The notes: generated by a model not told the origin, from the sequence alone. Counted from the stretch's first letter, positions 33,846-43,103 are shown. The stretch is DNA of 64,000 bases from Anaerolineaceae bacterium UBA1363 (GCA_002306055.1 DBRR01000021.1:48259-112258), one strand, 5' to 3'. Numbers and translations: made by a program.

Positions 33846-36185
33846 ATGACGGTTAGCAGTGCGCCTCAGCAGGTTCCACAACACGCCGCGTCGCACGGCT
33901 CATCTGCCAATCAGCCTACTATCAGCGGCACCAAGGTCCACATTCCCGCTTTTATGCCATTCTTCTGGCTGGGGCTGGCGGCTATTGCAGGCTCACTCCT
34001 TTCAGGGTGGCTCAGATTTAGCTGGGGCATCTGGCTGGCGGGAGGCATAGTATGCCTGGTTTTACTGCTTATCCTGCCGCGTCAGAAGCCGTTGCGCAAG
34101 GTGCCGGCAACAATGCTGACTATGGTTTGTTGCCTGACCGGTATGCTTTACCAATTCACCCTGCCTGGAAACACAGTTTCGGATATTCGCAGTTACATTG
34201 GCGAGGGAATCGTCAGTTTCAGTGGAACCGTCACGGAGCCACCTGAAGCTTCTGGCTCGTCCGTTCGCTACGTCATCTCAGCGGAAAAGCTGGAGAAGGA
34301 GGGCGGTGAGATTCAGCAAGTCAGGGGAAAAGTATTGCTTTCCCTTCCGCTGGGATTTGATTACAAGTATGGCGATCGATTGGAAGTGATGGGTGAGCTG
34401 ATTGCTCCTCCGGCGGGTTCGGGGGGATCCTGGCGCGATTATCTCGAACACCGCGGCATTTACGCCTACAGCCAGTTTGGGTGGGTGAACCTGTTGGAAA
34501 GTGGTGGTGGCAATCCGCTGCTCGGGCTGCTGTATGGTTTGCGGGATAAAGGCGCGCGGGTGATCGATAAGATCTTCCCTGCTCCTGAAAACGCCTTACT
34601 GCGCGGGATTTTGCTCGGAGATGAGAGTCAGATCTCTCCACTGGCTCGTGAAGCGTATTCCATCACAGGCACCAGTCACATCATCGCGATTTCAGGTTTC
34701 AATATGGCAGTGCTGGCGGGAATCGTGGCACATGTGTTCACACGCCGCCTTGGTGCACAAAAAGGCAGCCTGCTCACCATCATTGTGCTGCTGCTCTATA
34801 CCATTTTGGTCGGCGCAGAAGCCTCTGTGATGCGCGCAGCTTTCATGGGGGCGTTCACGGTTGTGGCATCCTCCATCGCGCGGCGCGGTAACAGCCTCAA
34901 CAACTTGGGTATAAGCGTATTGTTGATGATGCTCATCAACCCACACCTGCCTTGGGATGTTGGCTTTCAGCTTTCCGCCATGGCAACGCTTGGTTTGGCG
35001 CTGCTGATGCCGCCTCTGCGTGCACGGCTGACACTCTGGATGACCGCGCGCTTTGGTGAGGAAGCCAGTGCTCGCTTCAGCACCTGGGTCGGCGACTACT
35101 TGCTGGTTACCCTTATTGCCCAATTATCAGTGCTTCCTCTTCTGCTCTATCACTTCAAAAGCTTCTCCTGGGTTTTCCTGATTGCCAACCCCTTGATCTT
35201 GCCCGTTCAACCACTGGTCATGATCCTCGGCTTGTTGGCTATGACCGTGGGTTTGGTGAGCCTTCCGCTGGGTGCAGGGCTCGCCTGGATCGCCTGGCCT
35301 TTTGCCGCCTATACCAACCGGATGGTGTTCTGGCTCGCCAGTAGCTTTCCCCACACGTTGCAAGTTCCAAGGTTGGAGTTTGCCTGGGTGTTGCTGGCTT
35401 ATTTCATCCTGACAATCCTTATCCTGGGTCTGCCTTGGCGGAAATGGCTGGAGATCCTGACGAAACCCGCATTTATCCTGGCAGCGCTTGGCAGCCTGAG
35501 CCTGGCTTTGTGGGCGAGTGTGGCTGCGCTGCCGGATGGGCGGCTGGGCATAACTATCTTTGGGGAGTCAGATACACCCATGCTGCTCGTGCGCAACCCT
35601 GCAGGGCAGTACATCCTGGTGAATGGGGAATCAGAACCTGCAATTTTGAGCGAGCAGGTCGAATCCTTGCTGCCTCCTTTTGAGCGCAAACTCGAAGTTG
35701 TGATCATCCCTGATTGTCGCCAGGACCAGGTTTCCGGTTTGTTCGGGTTGACGCGACAAGTAAAGGTGGGGCAGGTTTTGTGGGGTTGCGACCCTGATGA
35801 CCGGCAGATCTCAAAGCGGCTCTGGAGTTCATTTGCCGCTGAAGGCATTGCGCAAACACGCCTGACTGGCGACGAGTTGCTCAGTTTCGAACCAGGCAGC
35901 CTTGGGTTTAAGATGAAAGATGAAACGCTGCAGGCATTAGTCCTGAACCAAGCTGGGTTTACTGGCTGGGTGCTGTTTGGGGATGCGGGAGAACCTGTTC
36001 CATCGCCATCGCTGCTGGTACAGCCCTGGCAGGCAGCCTTGGCAGAGCCTGAAGCGCAGGTCTGGGTGTTGACCGGAAATGGCGAAGGTGAAAGGGCTGA
36101 AAGCGCACTCTGGGCAGGCGATTATCGCTGGCTAAAAGTGGAAACGGATGGTCAGGCGCAGTGGCTTTCAAAAAAAGTACCGTAG
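33846..36185 (+). CDS. comEC: ComEC/Rec2-family DNA-uptake channel with degenerate metallo-beta-lactamase-like tail
   Basis: A 779-residue multispanning protein. After two N-terminal helices and an OB-like region (VSFSGTVTEPPEASG), the competence domain shows LLRGILLGDESQIS, GTSHIIAISGFNMAVLAGI, and many hydrophobic helices to about residue 560. The C-terminal 220 residues follow the usual beta-lactamase-like layout (LGITIFGESDTPMLLV). The canonical THPHADH metal motif is replaced by IIPDCRQDQVSGLFGL, so nuclease activity is unlikely. ComEC normally transports single-stranded DNA into the cell. Other competence genes are not nearby. It starts 2 bp after the NadD-PncC gene, in the same operon. 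Confidence 0.85.
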   Translation: MTVSSAPQQVPQHAASHGSSANQPTISGTKVHIPAFMPFFWLGLAAIAGSLLSGWLRFSWGIWLAGGIVCLVLLLILPRQKPLRKVPATMLTMVCCLTGMLYQFTLPGNTVSDIRSYIGEGIVSFSGTVTEPPEASGSSVRYVISAEKLEKEGGEIQQVRGKVLLSLPLGFDYKYGDRLEVMGELIAPPAGSGGSWRDYLEHRGIYAYSQFGWVNLLESGGGNPLLGLLYGLRDKGARVIDKIFPAPENALLRGILLGDESQISPLAREAYSITGTSHIIAISGFNMAVLAGIVAHVFTRRLGAQKGSLLTIIVLLLYTILVGAEASVMRAAFMGAFTVVASSIARRGNSLNNLGISVLLMMLINPHLPWDVGFQLSAMATLGLALLMPPLRARLTLWMTARFGEEASARFSTWVGDYLLVTLIAQLSVLPLLLYHFKSFSWVFLIANPLILPVQPLVMILGLLAMTVGLVSLPLGAGLAWIAWPFAAYTNRMVFWLASSFPHTLQVPRLEFAWVLLAYFILTILILGLPWRKWLEILTKPAFILAALGSLSLALWASVAALPDGRLGITIFGESDTPMLLVRNPAGQYILVNGESEPAILSEQVESLLPPFERKLEVVIIPDCRQDQVSGLFGLTRQVKVGQVLWGCDPDDRQISKRLWSSFAAEGIAQTRLTGDELLSFEPGSLGFKMKDETLQALVLNQAGFTGWVLFGDAGEPVPSPSLLVQPWQAALAEPEAQVWVLTGNGEGERAESALWAGDYRWLKVETDGQAQWLSKKVP

Positions 36186-36599
36186 AAGACGGTAAAAATT
36201 ACACTCTTGTCCCACCTTTCTCCGCTAGCCATTACTTCATGATATACGACCTTGTAGGGAAAAGGCCCGCCTTTTCCTAATTGCGTTGTCCATCACTCAT
36301 GATGGTTGACGCGGGCGTCAACCCTACAACCCTACAACACCTCCACCAAGCGACCTTGTAGGGAAAAGGCCCGCCTTTTCCTAATCGGTTTGTCCTTACG
36401 TCATCCTGGTTGATGCAGGCATCAACCCTACAATTTGTCCATCACTCATCTTAATTGATGTGGCATAAACCCGTTGTACTCACTATTCCCACAATTCCCC
36501 CATAACACAATCCTGTCAAGGCACGAATTTAACCATTTATAGTCTGATTAATGATAGACTTCCCAAGTAATTTGTGTTCATGAGAGGAGGAAACATTTC
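36186..36599. repeat. Two 78-bp REP/BIME-like composite palindromes
   Basis: Near-identical units at 36252-36329 and 36356-36433. Each starts with TTGTAGGG and ends with the complementary CCCTACAA. Inside are two hairpins: TAGGGAAAAGG-CCCG-CCTTTTCCTA (one bulged G) and GGTTGACGC-GG-GCGTCAACC (varied in copy 2 to GGTTGATGCAGGCATCAACC, with compensating bases). GTCCATCACTCAT sits between or after them. No gene is present. AGTCT...AGACT (36541-36560) before the Rrf2 gene is a weak inverted repeat. Confidence 0.7.
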
Positions 36600-37067
36600 A
36601 TGTCTCTGCAAATTACTAACCAGGCGGATTACGCACTCAGGGCGATGCTCTACCTTGCGCGGTTGGGTTTTGGCAAGAGAGCTTCGTCCAACGTGATCGC
36701 TGAAGAAATGAACATGTCGCGCATTTTCCTCTCGCGCATCAACACCCAATTGGTGCAGGCGCGTCTGATCGCCACGTGGCGGGGTGCGCGTGGGGGTGTG
36801 GCTCTGACCAGACCACCCTCTGAGATTTCGGTCTATGACGTACTGACCGCTGTGGACGGTCCGATCCGGCTGATTGGATGCACTGAGGACCCGGATTGCT
36901 GTCGCTTCTCGGGGACGTGCCCACTTCACAAGTTTTGGCTCCGAACGGAAGAGATGCTGATCAATCAACTTAAGAGCACTACCTTGCAGGACCTGATTGC
37001 GGATGAGAATACGGCAGGTGCCGAACTCATTGATACCCTGCGTAAGGTTCCTCAGCAAATCAACTGA
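36600..37067 (+). CDS. Rrf2-family transcriptional regulator
   Basis: A 155-residue winged-helix regulator. It begins MSLQITNQADYALRAMLYLA with the usual Rrf2 HTH (SNVIAEEMNMSRIFLSRI) and the wing RGARGGVALTRPPSEIS. A cysteine cluster, CTEDPDCCRFSGTC, lies where IscR, NsrR and RirA bind a [2Fe-2S] or [4Fe-4S] cluster, so it may sense iron, nitric oxide or oxygen. GAGGAGG precedes ATG 36600. No isc/suf genes are adjacent, so its targets cannot be predicted. Confidence 0.85.
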   Translation: MSLQITNQADYALRAMLYLARLGFGKRASSNVIAEEMNMSRIFLSRINTQLVQARLIATWRGARGGVALTRPPSEISVYDVLTAVDGPIRLIGCTEDPDCCRFSGTCPLHKFWLRTEEMLINQLKSTTLQDLIADENTAGAELIDTLRKVPQQIN

Positions 37068-37219
37068 TTCTCGGTGACTACAATCAAAAAAGGCGAAAAA
37101 TGCCAGGTTTTGTTTCAACAACCTGGCTCTATGCTAAAATTACTTCCGTTTCGGTGTCCCGCCGAGGCTTACCAGATTCCCGCACATTTATTCCATAAAT
37201 CTACTTTCAAGGAGACTAA

Positions 37220-39001
37220 ATGACCACAAAAATATTGCGTTTATGTCTGTTGGGGCTTGTTGCGGTACTTTTACTCACAACCTTAATTTACTCCGAAGCT
37301 GTGCTGGCGAATGATCCCTTGCCTGAACAGCAAGTTTTGATCGTTCATTACGCGGATCGTAATCAATTGGCTGACCTGGCGAACCGCTATGACGTGGTTG
37401 AGGTCGATCCTGATACACAGACAGTCAAAATCTTCAGCAACCAGATCACGCGCGATGCCCTGGCTGAGGAAGGCTTCGTCTGGACGGTTGATCTCCCCTA
37501 TACTAATATGATCAACGCCGAGGTCAAGCCGCTTGCCGGGCAAACCACAGGCATTCCAGGCTATCCTTGCTACCGGACGCTCGCCGAGATTTATGAATCC
37601 GCGGACGCCCTGGCAGCAACCTACCCGGACCTGGTCGAATTAATTGACATTGGCAACTCATGGGAAAAAACGCAAAACCCAAATGCGGGTTGGGACATGG
37701 AAGTGCTGGTGTTGGGCAACCGAAATACACCTTCGGTCCCGAAATCGGACGCGTTTTTCATGAGCGGCATCCACGCCCGCGAGTGGGCACCGCCGGAATT
37801 GAACCTGCGCCTGGCAGAGTACCTGCTTGAAAACTACGAAACTAACGCGGATGTGAAGTGGCTGCTGGATTACAATCGCGTCCACTTGGTGCTTTCGACC
37901 AATCCGGATGGACGTATGAGGGACGAAGCGAATCAAAACGTGCTCTGGCGGAAAAACACCAACAATAACTACTGCGGTAACTCTAATAACAGAGGCGCAG
38001 ACCTTAACCGTAACTATCCTTATGGCTGGGAATACAATTCATACGAATGTGATGAAACTTACGCTGGCTCTTCGGCTGGTTCAGAGCCCGAGACAGCGGC
38101 GATTATGAATTATGCATTGAGCGTTTTCCCGGATCAAAAAGGTCCTGACCCAGACGATCTGGTAAACGAGTTGTTTGCCACGGGCATGTTCATTGATCTT
38201 CACAGTTATTCACGTCTGGTGCTCTGGCCTTGGGGTTATACCTATGATACAGCTCCAAATGATGCCAGTCTGCGGGTGATGAGCTACAAATTTGCTTATT
38301 ATAATGGGCATACCCCGCAGAAATCGACCGAGCTCTACCCAACTACCGGCTCAACGGACGATTGGATGTATGGCGAACTGGGTGTGCCTGGATTCTGCTT
38401 TGAAGTTGGCGATACTTTCCATCAGAGCTGCAGCGTCTTTGAAAATGACATCAATCCTAATAACCAGCAAGCCTTGCTGCGGGCGATCAAGATCGCGCGC
38501 CGCCCTTACCGCCTTGCTCATGGACCCGAAGTGACCAATCTTTCACTTCAGACCAATCCTGTCCTCCCGGGACAAAACCTGGTGGTCAATTACACCGCGG
38601 ATGATACGCTTTACAGCACCTACAGAACTGGTGTGCCGTCGAGCAGCATCGATTCGATCCGCTATTCGTTTGACAAACCCTCTTGGATCAGCGGCTCCAA
38701 TGCAAAGACGATCGCCTTGCGTACACAAGTTCCTAAATACACCGCTGTGTTTGCCGCCTCCACTACGGGTCTGACCCCCGGGCAGCACACGCTCTTTGTA
38801 GAGTCCCTGGACGGAAGCGGCGCATGGGGTCCTCCAACTGCCATCTTCTTCACCGTTTCGGACGGCTCTTCCCCAACCCCAACCTTTACTCCAACGTTGA
38901 CTCTCACGCCGACTGCTACTCCTACTCCTACCTTCACCCCCACCATTCCAGCGTCCGATTACGAAATTTACCTTCCTTTTATCCTGAGCAACTTACTCTA
39001 A
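37220..39001 (+). CDS. Secreted zinc carboxypeptidase (M14 family)
   Basis: A 593-residue exported metallopeptidase with signal peptide (LCLLGLVAVLLLTTLIYS). All catalytic features are intact: HxxE in MSGIHAREWAPPELN (zinc His and Glu), NPDGR, DLNRNYPYGW (substrate Arg), the third zinc His in FIDLHSYSRLVLWP, and the general base in GFCFEVGD. It belongs to the carboxypeptidase A/T-like group that trims C-terminal amino acids from peptides. A beta-sandwich segment follows, then a Thr/Pro-rich linker (about residues 550-578) and the tail YEIYLPFILSNLL. The linker plus tail resembles surface-attachment ends. It is the intact paralog of the pseudo-peptidase at 29.3 kb. Confidence 0.9.
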   Translation: MTTKILRLCLLGLVAVLLLTTLIYSEAVLANDPLPEQQVLIVHYADRNQLADLANRYDVVEVDPDTQTVKIFSNQITRDALAEEGFVWTVDLPYTNMINAEVKPLAGQTTGIPGYPCYRTLAEIYESADALAATYPDLVELIDIGNSWEKTQNPNAGWDMEVLVLGNRNTPSVPKSDAFFMSGIHAREWAPPELNLRLAEYLLENYETNADVKWLLDYNRVHLVLSTNPDGRMRDEANQNVLWRKNTNNNYCGNSNNRGADLNRNYPYGWEYNSYECDETYAGSSAGSEPETAAIMNYALSVFPDQKGPDPDDLVNELFATGMFIDLHSYSRLVLWPWGYTYDTAPNDASLRVMSYKFAYYNGHTPQKSTELYPTTGSTDDWMYGELGVPGFCFEVGDTFHQSCSVFENDINPNNQQALLRAIKIARRPYRLAHGPEVTNLSLQTNPVLPGQNLVVNYTADDTLYSTYRTGVPSSSIDSIRYSFDKPSWISGSNAKTIALRTQVPKYTAVFAASTTGLTPGQHTLFVESLDGSGAWGPPTAIFFTVSDGSSPTPTFTPTLTLTPTATPTPTFTPTIPASDYEIYLPFILSNLL

Positions 39002-39014
39002 AAGTTCGGCATAC

Positions 39015-39050
39015 AAAAGCGGGTTGACAATCAAGTCAACCCGCTTTTTT
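39015..39050 (+). terminator. Rho-independent terminator of the M14 peptidase gene
   Basis: AAAAGCGGGTTGAC and GTCAACCCGCTTTT form a perfect 14-bp stem with a 6-nt loop and a run of T. Confidence 0.9.
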
Positions 39051-39070
39051 AATCCAATTCAGCTACATCT

Positions 39071-39595
39071 TTAGATCAAGCCTGCATCCTCCAACCAATC
39101 CCTGATTCTCTTATCAGCCTGTTCCACTTCCCCTCCCCGGATAGCGAGCCCGGGCTTGAGCTCCGCTCGTGGGCACAACTTGCGGATATCGGATAGGCTC
39201 CTGCCCATGGCGCTGCCTTCGTGGGTGCAAAGGGGCAAGATCACCTTGTCCGAAAAGTCGTAATGCTCCAGAAAAGTCCAGACTGGCATGGGCATCGTGT
39301 TCCACCAGTTGGGGTAGGCGAGAATGATTGTATTGAATGAATCGATTGAATCGAGATATTGTTTCAGTCCCGGTCTGGCATTGGATTGCAGTTCTTGTTT
39401 GGCTTCCTCGGTGCAGACTCGATAGTTTTTAGAATATTGGTGCAATGGATCAATTTTAAAAAGGTCCGCGCCGGTCATCGCAGCAATTTTCCGGGCGGCT
39501 ATTTCCGTGTTGCCAACAGTGAGAGTGACGAGCTTCCCATTACGATAATTTTCACCTGCTCGTGAAAAGTATGCAATCAAGACGTTACTGTTCAT
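39071..39595 (-). CDS. Flavodoxin-like protein
   Basis: A 174-residue flavodoxin-fold protein. It starts VLIAYFSRAGENY (phosphate-binding loop, S/T-rich), and later shows ILAYPNWWNTMPMPVWTFLE and CTHEGSAMGRS, the FMN-ring contacts of the Flavodoxin_4 group. Such proteins act as low-potential electron carriers or FMN-dependent reductases; the partner is unknown. GGAGGT lies seven bases before the ATG. It is a stand-alone gene converging on the M14 peptidase terminator. Confidence 0.85.
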   Translation of the reverse strand: MNSNVLIAYFSRAGENYRNGKLVTLTVGNTEIAARKIAAMTGADLFKIDPLHQYSKNYRVCTEEAKQELQSNARPGLKQYLDSIDSFNTIILAYPNWWNTMPMPVWTFLEHYDFSDKVILPLCTHEGSAMGRSLSDIRKLCPRAELKPGLAIRGGEVEQADKRIRDWLEDAGLI

Positions 39596-39670
39596 AGGGC
39601 TACCTCCGGGTTCATCCGCGACCTGATTTGATTCTACACCAATCAGAGGGAAAGAGGCGTCATATGGTTT

Positions 39671-39703
39671 AAAAATACAGAAGCCGGCATATGCCGGCTT
39701 CTG
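39671..39703 (-). terminator. Terminator of the GlsB/YeaQ-like gene
   Basis: A perfect palindrome CAGAAGCCGGCAT/ATGCCGGCTTCTG (39678-39703) followed on the minus strand by TATTTTT. Confidence 0.75.
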
Positions 39704-39721
39704 GTCATAAAGAAACGTTTG

Positions 39722-39976
39722 TTACCTTTTTGCGATGGCACGATAGATCAACAGAACGATGATAGCTCCGATCACTGCAGCGATCAGGATTCCAATGATT
39801 CCGGTCGTTGCCAGTCCGAGCAAGCCAAACAGCCAGCCGCCCAGGAAACCTCCCAGGATACCAACGATAATTGCGCCGAGGATGCCAACTTTAACACCTG
39901 GAACAAGCATGTCCGCAAGCCAGCCGGCCACGCCGCCGACAACAATAACCCATAGCCAATTCATTCCTTCAAACAT
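39722..39976 (-). CDS. GlsB/YeaQ/YmgE-family stress-response membrane protein
   Basis: An 84-residue, very hydrophobic protein with three predicted helices and the family glycine pattern: GGVAGWLADMLVPG, then GILGGFLGGWLFGLLGL, then IGILIAAVIGAIIVLLIY ending RAIAKR. Members are transglycosylase-associated or general-stress membrane proteins with no proven activity. The gene has an AAAGGAG ribosome site and its own terminator, so it is monocistronic. Confidence 0.85.
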   Translation of the reverse strand: MFEGMNWLWVIVVGGVAGWLADMLVPGVKVGILGAIIVGILGGFLGGWLFGLLGLATTGIIGILIAAVIGAIIVLLIYRAIAKR

Positions 39977-40195
39977 TTTTTCTCCTTTTTCTAAATAGGT
40001 CTAATACTATTAATTAAATTCATCATATACCCAAATGAAGCCGGTTTCAACCCAAAGCTTTATACAATGAGTTTCTGATGAGTTCCTGATTCATCATTTA
40101 AAACACAGTCGTCTATAATTAGTTTTGACTCTGCGTTCAAAGATAGAACATCTCACCAAAAGTTGACCAAGAAAAGGAAGCATTGAGGACAGTGC

Positions 40196-40828
40196 ATGGA
40201 AAAATTTATTGTCGTTGCAGGAAACATTGGTTCAGGCAAAACCACGCTCGTGAAAATCCTCAGTGAAAGGATGGGTTTTGTGCCATTTTATGAACCGCAT
40301 CAAGAAAACCCTTACCTGGCAGACTTTTATGAAGATATGGAACGCTGGTCTTATCATTCCCAGGTATATTTTCTAACTCAAAGACTTAAAATTCACAAAA
40401 AATTGCTGCTGGCAGAAGGGTCTGTGGTTCAGGACCGCAGCGTTTATGAAGATGCTGAAATTTTTGCGCGCAACCTCTACTTGCAGGGCGATTTGAGCCT
40501 GCGGGATTACTCCGTCTATCAGGATCTCTATCACATCCTCTCCGCTCTTCTTCCTCCACCCAATCTGATGGTGTATCTGCGCGCTTCAGTGGACACTCTA
40601 CAGCAACGTATCGCCAAGCGTGGTCGGGATTATGAAGCCGGCATTTCCCGGGAGTACCTGACCCGTCTGAATGAGTTATATGAAGATTGGATGAACGCCT
40701 TCGATCAATGTCCGGTGCTGATCATTAATACGGATAACCTGGACCTGGTCTCCAGCCCGCAGCATGTGGACCAGGTGGTTTGCTGGGTGCAGAACAAGCT
40801 CACTGGTCGCACGGAAGTCAAACTCTAA
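40196..40828 (+). CDS. Deoxynucleoside kinase (second copy)
   Basis: A 210-residue member of the deoxynucleoside kinase family: P-loop VAGNIGSGKTTLVKIL, FYEPHQENPYLADFYED, and the base-recognition motif VVQDRSVYEDAEIFA with the canonical DRS (absent from the 27.3-kb paralog, which has DYT). LID arginines lie in RIAKRGRDYEAGIS. It phosphorylates deoxynucleosides for salvage; the exact base preference is uncertain. It is followed by non-coding sequence and is probably monocistronic. Confidence 0.87.
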   Translation: MEKFIVVAGNIGSGKTTLVKILSERMGFVPFYEPHQENPYLADFYEDMERWSYHSQVYFLTQRLKIHKKLLLAEGSVVQDRSVYEDAEIFARNLYLQGDLSLRDYSVYQDLYHILSALLPPPNLMVYLRASVDTLQQRIAKRGRDYEAGISREYLTRLNELYEDWMNAFDQCPVLIINTDNLDLVSSPQHVDQVVCWVQNKLTGRTEVKL

Positions 40829-41363
40829 ATCCTTTTTTATTTTGCTTGAACTCTACCACCACATTCAACACTCTTTTTAACTGCCCATAACTGCACACGG
40901 CTGATTGGAAGCACCCAAAGGTTCTGTTTGAGGATGTGCACATTGTTTCCAACTTCGCCCTTGTACGGGCAATCTCTTACAACTAAGCACAATCTCTTTG
41001 TAGGGTGCGGTCATCGTGCTCGCAGAGTATGGCGTAAGAGTATCTTGCCCTGTCTTGGCATCCAAATAGCCAACCCACCAAAAACAGCAATCTTCCTAAC
41101 GTTAAGCATTGATGAATTGTTTCCGTTGTGCTGCGGTGGGTAGGCTATAACTTGGTGTGTTCATGCATATGCTTTGTGACGCCAACCCACCCTACGAACT
41201 TGCGCGGGCTCACTCCGACCCCCACATCTTCGAGGGAGTGCGCAAGTTAGGTGCATTCCGACGAATTAAACTCCATCTTGCTTCAAGGGTTTCCCTTCGC
41301 GCAGCCGGGAAACCCTTGAGAATTGGGCATTTAATACTTGCGGATAACCCCTGAAATCCAAAC
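40829..41363. repeat. Intergenic region with decayed repeat-like sequence
   Basis: No gene is supported in 535 bp. Pieces resemble fragmented dispersed repeats: TTGTAGGGTGCG near 41000, GGTGGGTAGG (41130) with the near-inverse CCAACCCACCCTACGA (41183), and CGGGCTCACTCCGAC (41207). CAAGGGTTTCCC/GGGAAACCCTTG (41284-41318) is a perfect 12-bp hairpin beyond the M42 peptidase gene; it lacks a T-run, so terminator function is uncertain. Confidence 0.5.
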
Positions 41364-42434
41364 TTACGACAGCAAATATGCCAAAATCCACTTGGTGGTA
41401 TCCAACAGGGCGTTCGTATGGGTGCGCTCATAGTGATGGGAGCTATCCACGCCCGGACCGATCAGCGCCACCGCGGCATGCCCTCCGGCGCGCCAGTAAG
41501 CTTTGCCATCCGAGCTGTAATGCAGATAGATATCCACCTTCACCGGTATATCATAAGCTGCTGCCAGGTCGCGCAGTTTGTTTGACAACCCGTGGTGATA
41601 CGGTCCACCGCCGTCTTTGACGCAAATGCTGGCGTGATATTCATCTGAAGCCTGCCCGTCGCCAATGGCAGCCATGTCCACTGCCACCAGTTCTTCCAGG
41701 CTTGCCGGGAAGTCGCTGCTCCCGCCCAGCCCAACCTCTTCAAAATTGCTAAAGAGGAAGCAGGTGCTTGCGCGAGGTTTCAGGTTGTGGTCGTGCAGGG
41801 TCTTAATTGCGCTGAGCAGAGTGGCGACGGAAGCTTTATCATCCAGGTGTCGCGATTTGACGAATCCGCTGACGACTTCCACCCGCGGGTCAAAAGAGAC
41901 AAAGTCGCCCACTTCGATGCCAAGCTCGCGCACCTCTGCGGGGCTTGAGACTTGCGCGTCAAGGCGTACTTCCATGCTGGCGGCATCACGTTTGTCGTCA
42001 GACACATTGTCGTAAACGTGTACTGATGCTTTGTGGGGCAGGAGGCTTCCGCGGACAGTGCCATTCTCACGGGTGTGAACCAGGCAATTCTCTCCTTCCA
42101 CGCTTCCCCAAGCGAAGCCGCCCACGCTGGTCAGCTCGAGCCTGCCGCTGGCTTTAATTTCGCGCACCATACCTCCAAGCGTATCCACATGGGCGGTAAG
42201 CCCGCGCGTGGTTGGAGCTTCGGGACTGTTTTCGCCTGGCAGGAAGGCGAGCAGCGAGCCTTTGCGGGTCCATTCGGTGCGGACTTCTGGAAAAGCGGCA
42301 AGTTCTTTCTCCACCAGGGCGATTGCCTGGTTTGAAAAACCGGTCGGGCTGGGGGTGTTGAGCAGTTTGGTCAGAAAGTCGATCATGTAGGATGTGTCGA
42401 TGGTGGGTAAAGCGGGGTGTTGTTCCTGGTTCAT
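41364..42434 (-). CDS. M42-family aminopeptidase
   Basis: A 356-residue dinuclear-zinc peptidase of the glutamyl/deblocking aminopeptidase family. Ligands are visible in TAHVDTLGG, HLDDKASVA (bridging Asp), NFEEVGLGG (general base Glu pair), VAVDMAAIGDG and the final SSHHYERTH. The LLNTPSPTG start is typical. M42 enzymes form large tetrahedral assemblies and degrade peptides in the cytosol. AGGAG lies upstream of ATG 42434. No operon partners. Confidence 0.9.
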   Translation of the reverse strand: MNQEQHPALPTIDTSYMIDFLTKLLNTPSPTGFSNQAIALVEKELAAFPEVRTEWTRKGSLLAFLPGENSPEAPTTRGLTAHVDTLGGMVREIKASGRLELTSVGGFAWGSVEGENCLVHTRENGTVRGSLLPHKASVHVYDNVSDDKRDAASMEVRLDAQVSSPAEVRELGIEVGDFVSFDPRVEVVSGFVKSRHLDDKASVATLLSAIKTLHDHNLKPRASTCFLFSNFEEVGLGGSSDFPASLEELVAVDMAAIGDGQASDEYHASICVKDGGGPYHHGLSNKLRDLAAAYDIPVKVDIYLHYSSDGKAYWRAGGHAAVALIGPGVDSSHHYERTHTNALLDTTKWILAYLLS

Positions 42435-42647
42435 GCTAATGGCTCCTGGTCAATCTCAAAAATATCTAGTCTTGTGCCTCAATCGGTTGCTGCCTGGTTG
42501 TAAAAAGGATACCACTACCTCTGCGCCGGTGTAAATAATGCTGTTTATGGAATATCCAATGCATAGTTTTTTGGATTGATGGAGCATCAACTGGACCATC
42601 CATTCCATGAAGGTAATCAGCAGGCGTAAAGTGTGGTTTTGTGTGCC

Positions 42648-43103
42648 TTATGCCAGGAATTCGTCGTTCTTTTCAAACGCGGCTAACTTCTGGCGCCAAT
42701 CCTGTGGAACAAGGCGCGATTTGTTCTCAGCGTGGTCGAAGGCTACCATCACCACCTCCCCGCGGGCAAAGGCTCTCTCGCCGTCGGTGCTTTCCACCTG
42801 GAACTGAAAACGCAAACTCTTACCACCGATGTTGGCAGTGCGAACCCCGACGCGAACCGTATCATCAAACTGGATGGAAACCAGGTAATCGATGTGCACC
42901 GAAGCCACAACCATGCCAAACCCGCCGGACATCGTGCCGTCCCAGATTCCTGTGGCGCGATAATAGCCGGTGCGGGCAGTTTCGACATATTCCATAATCG
43001 CGACGTTGTTCACGTGCAGCAGTGTATCCAGATCGGCATAACGCACCTGGATCGGATGGTAATAGTTGAAGTCTTTGGGGTAAGCGGGTGTGAGAGAGGT
43101 CAT
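42648..43103 (-). CDS. Acyl-CoA thioesterase (4HBT/YbgC-like hotdog fold)
   Basis: A 151-residue single-hotdog protein. The catalytic motif QVRYADLDTLLHVNN fits the 4-hydroxybenzoyl-CoA thioesterase family (Y-x-D-x-D...H.NN). The central helix IMEYVETARTGYYR and the strand DDTVRVGVRTANIGGKSLRF follow as expected. It would hydrolyse an acyl-CoA; the chain is unknown. It stands alone, with an AGGAG site before the ATG. Confidence 0.85.
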   Translation of the reverse strand: MTSLTPAYPKDFNYYHPIQVRYADLDTLLHVNNVAIMEYVETARTGYYRATGIWDGTMSGGFGMVVASVHIDYLVSIQFDDTVRVGVRTANIGGKSLRFQFQVESTDGERAFARGEVVMVAFDHAENKSRLVPQDWRQKLAAFEKNDEFLA

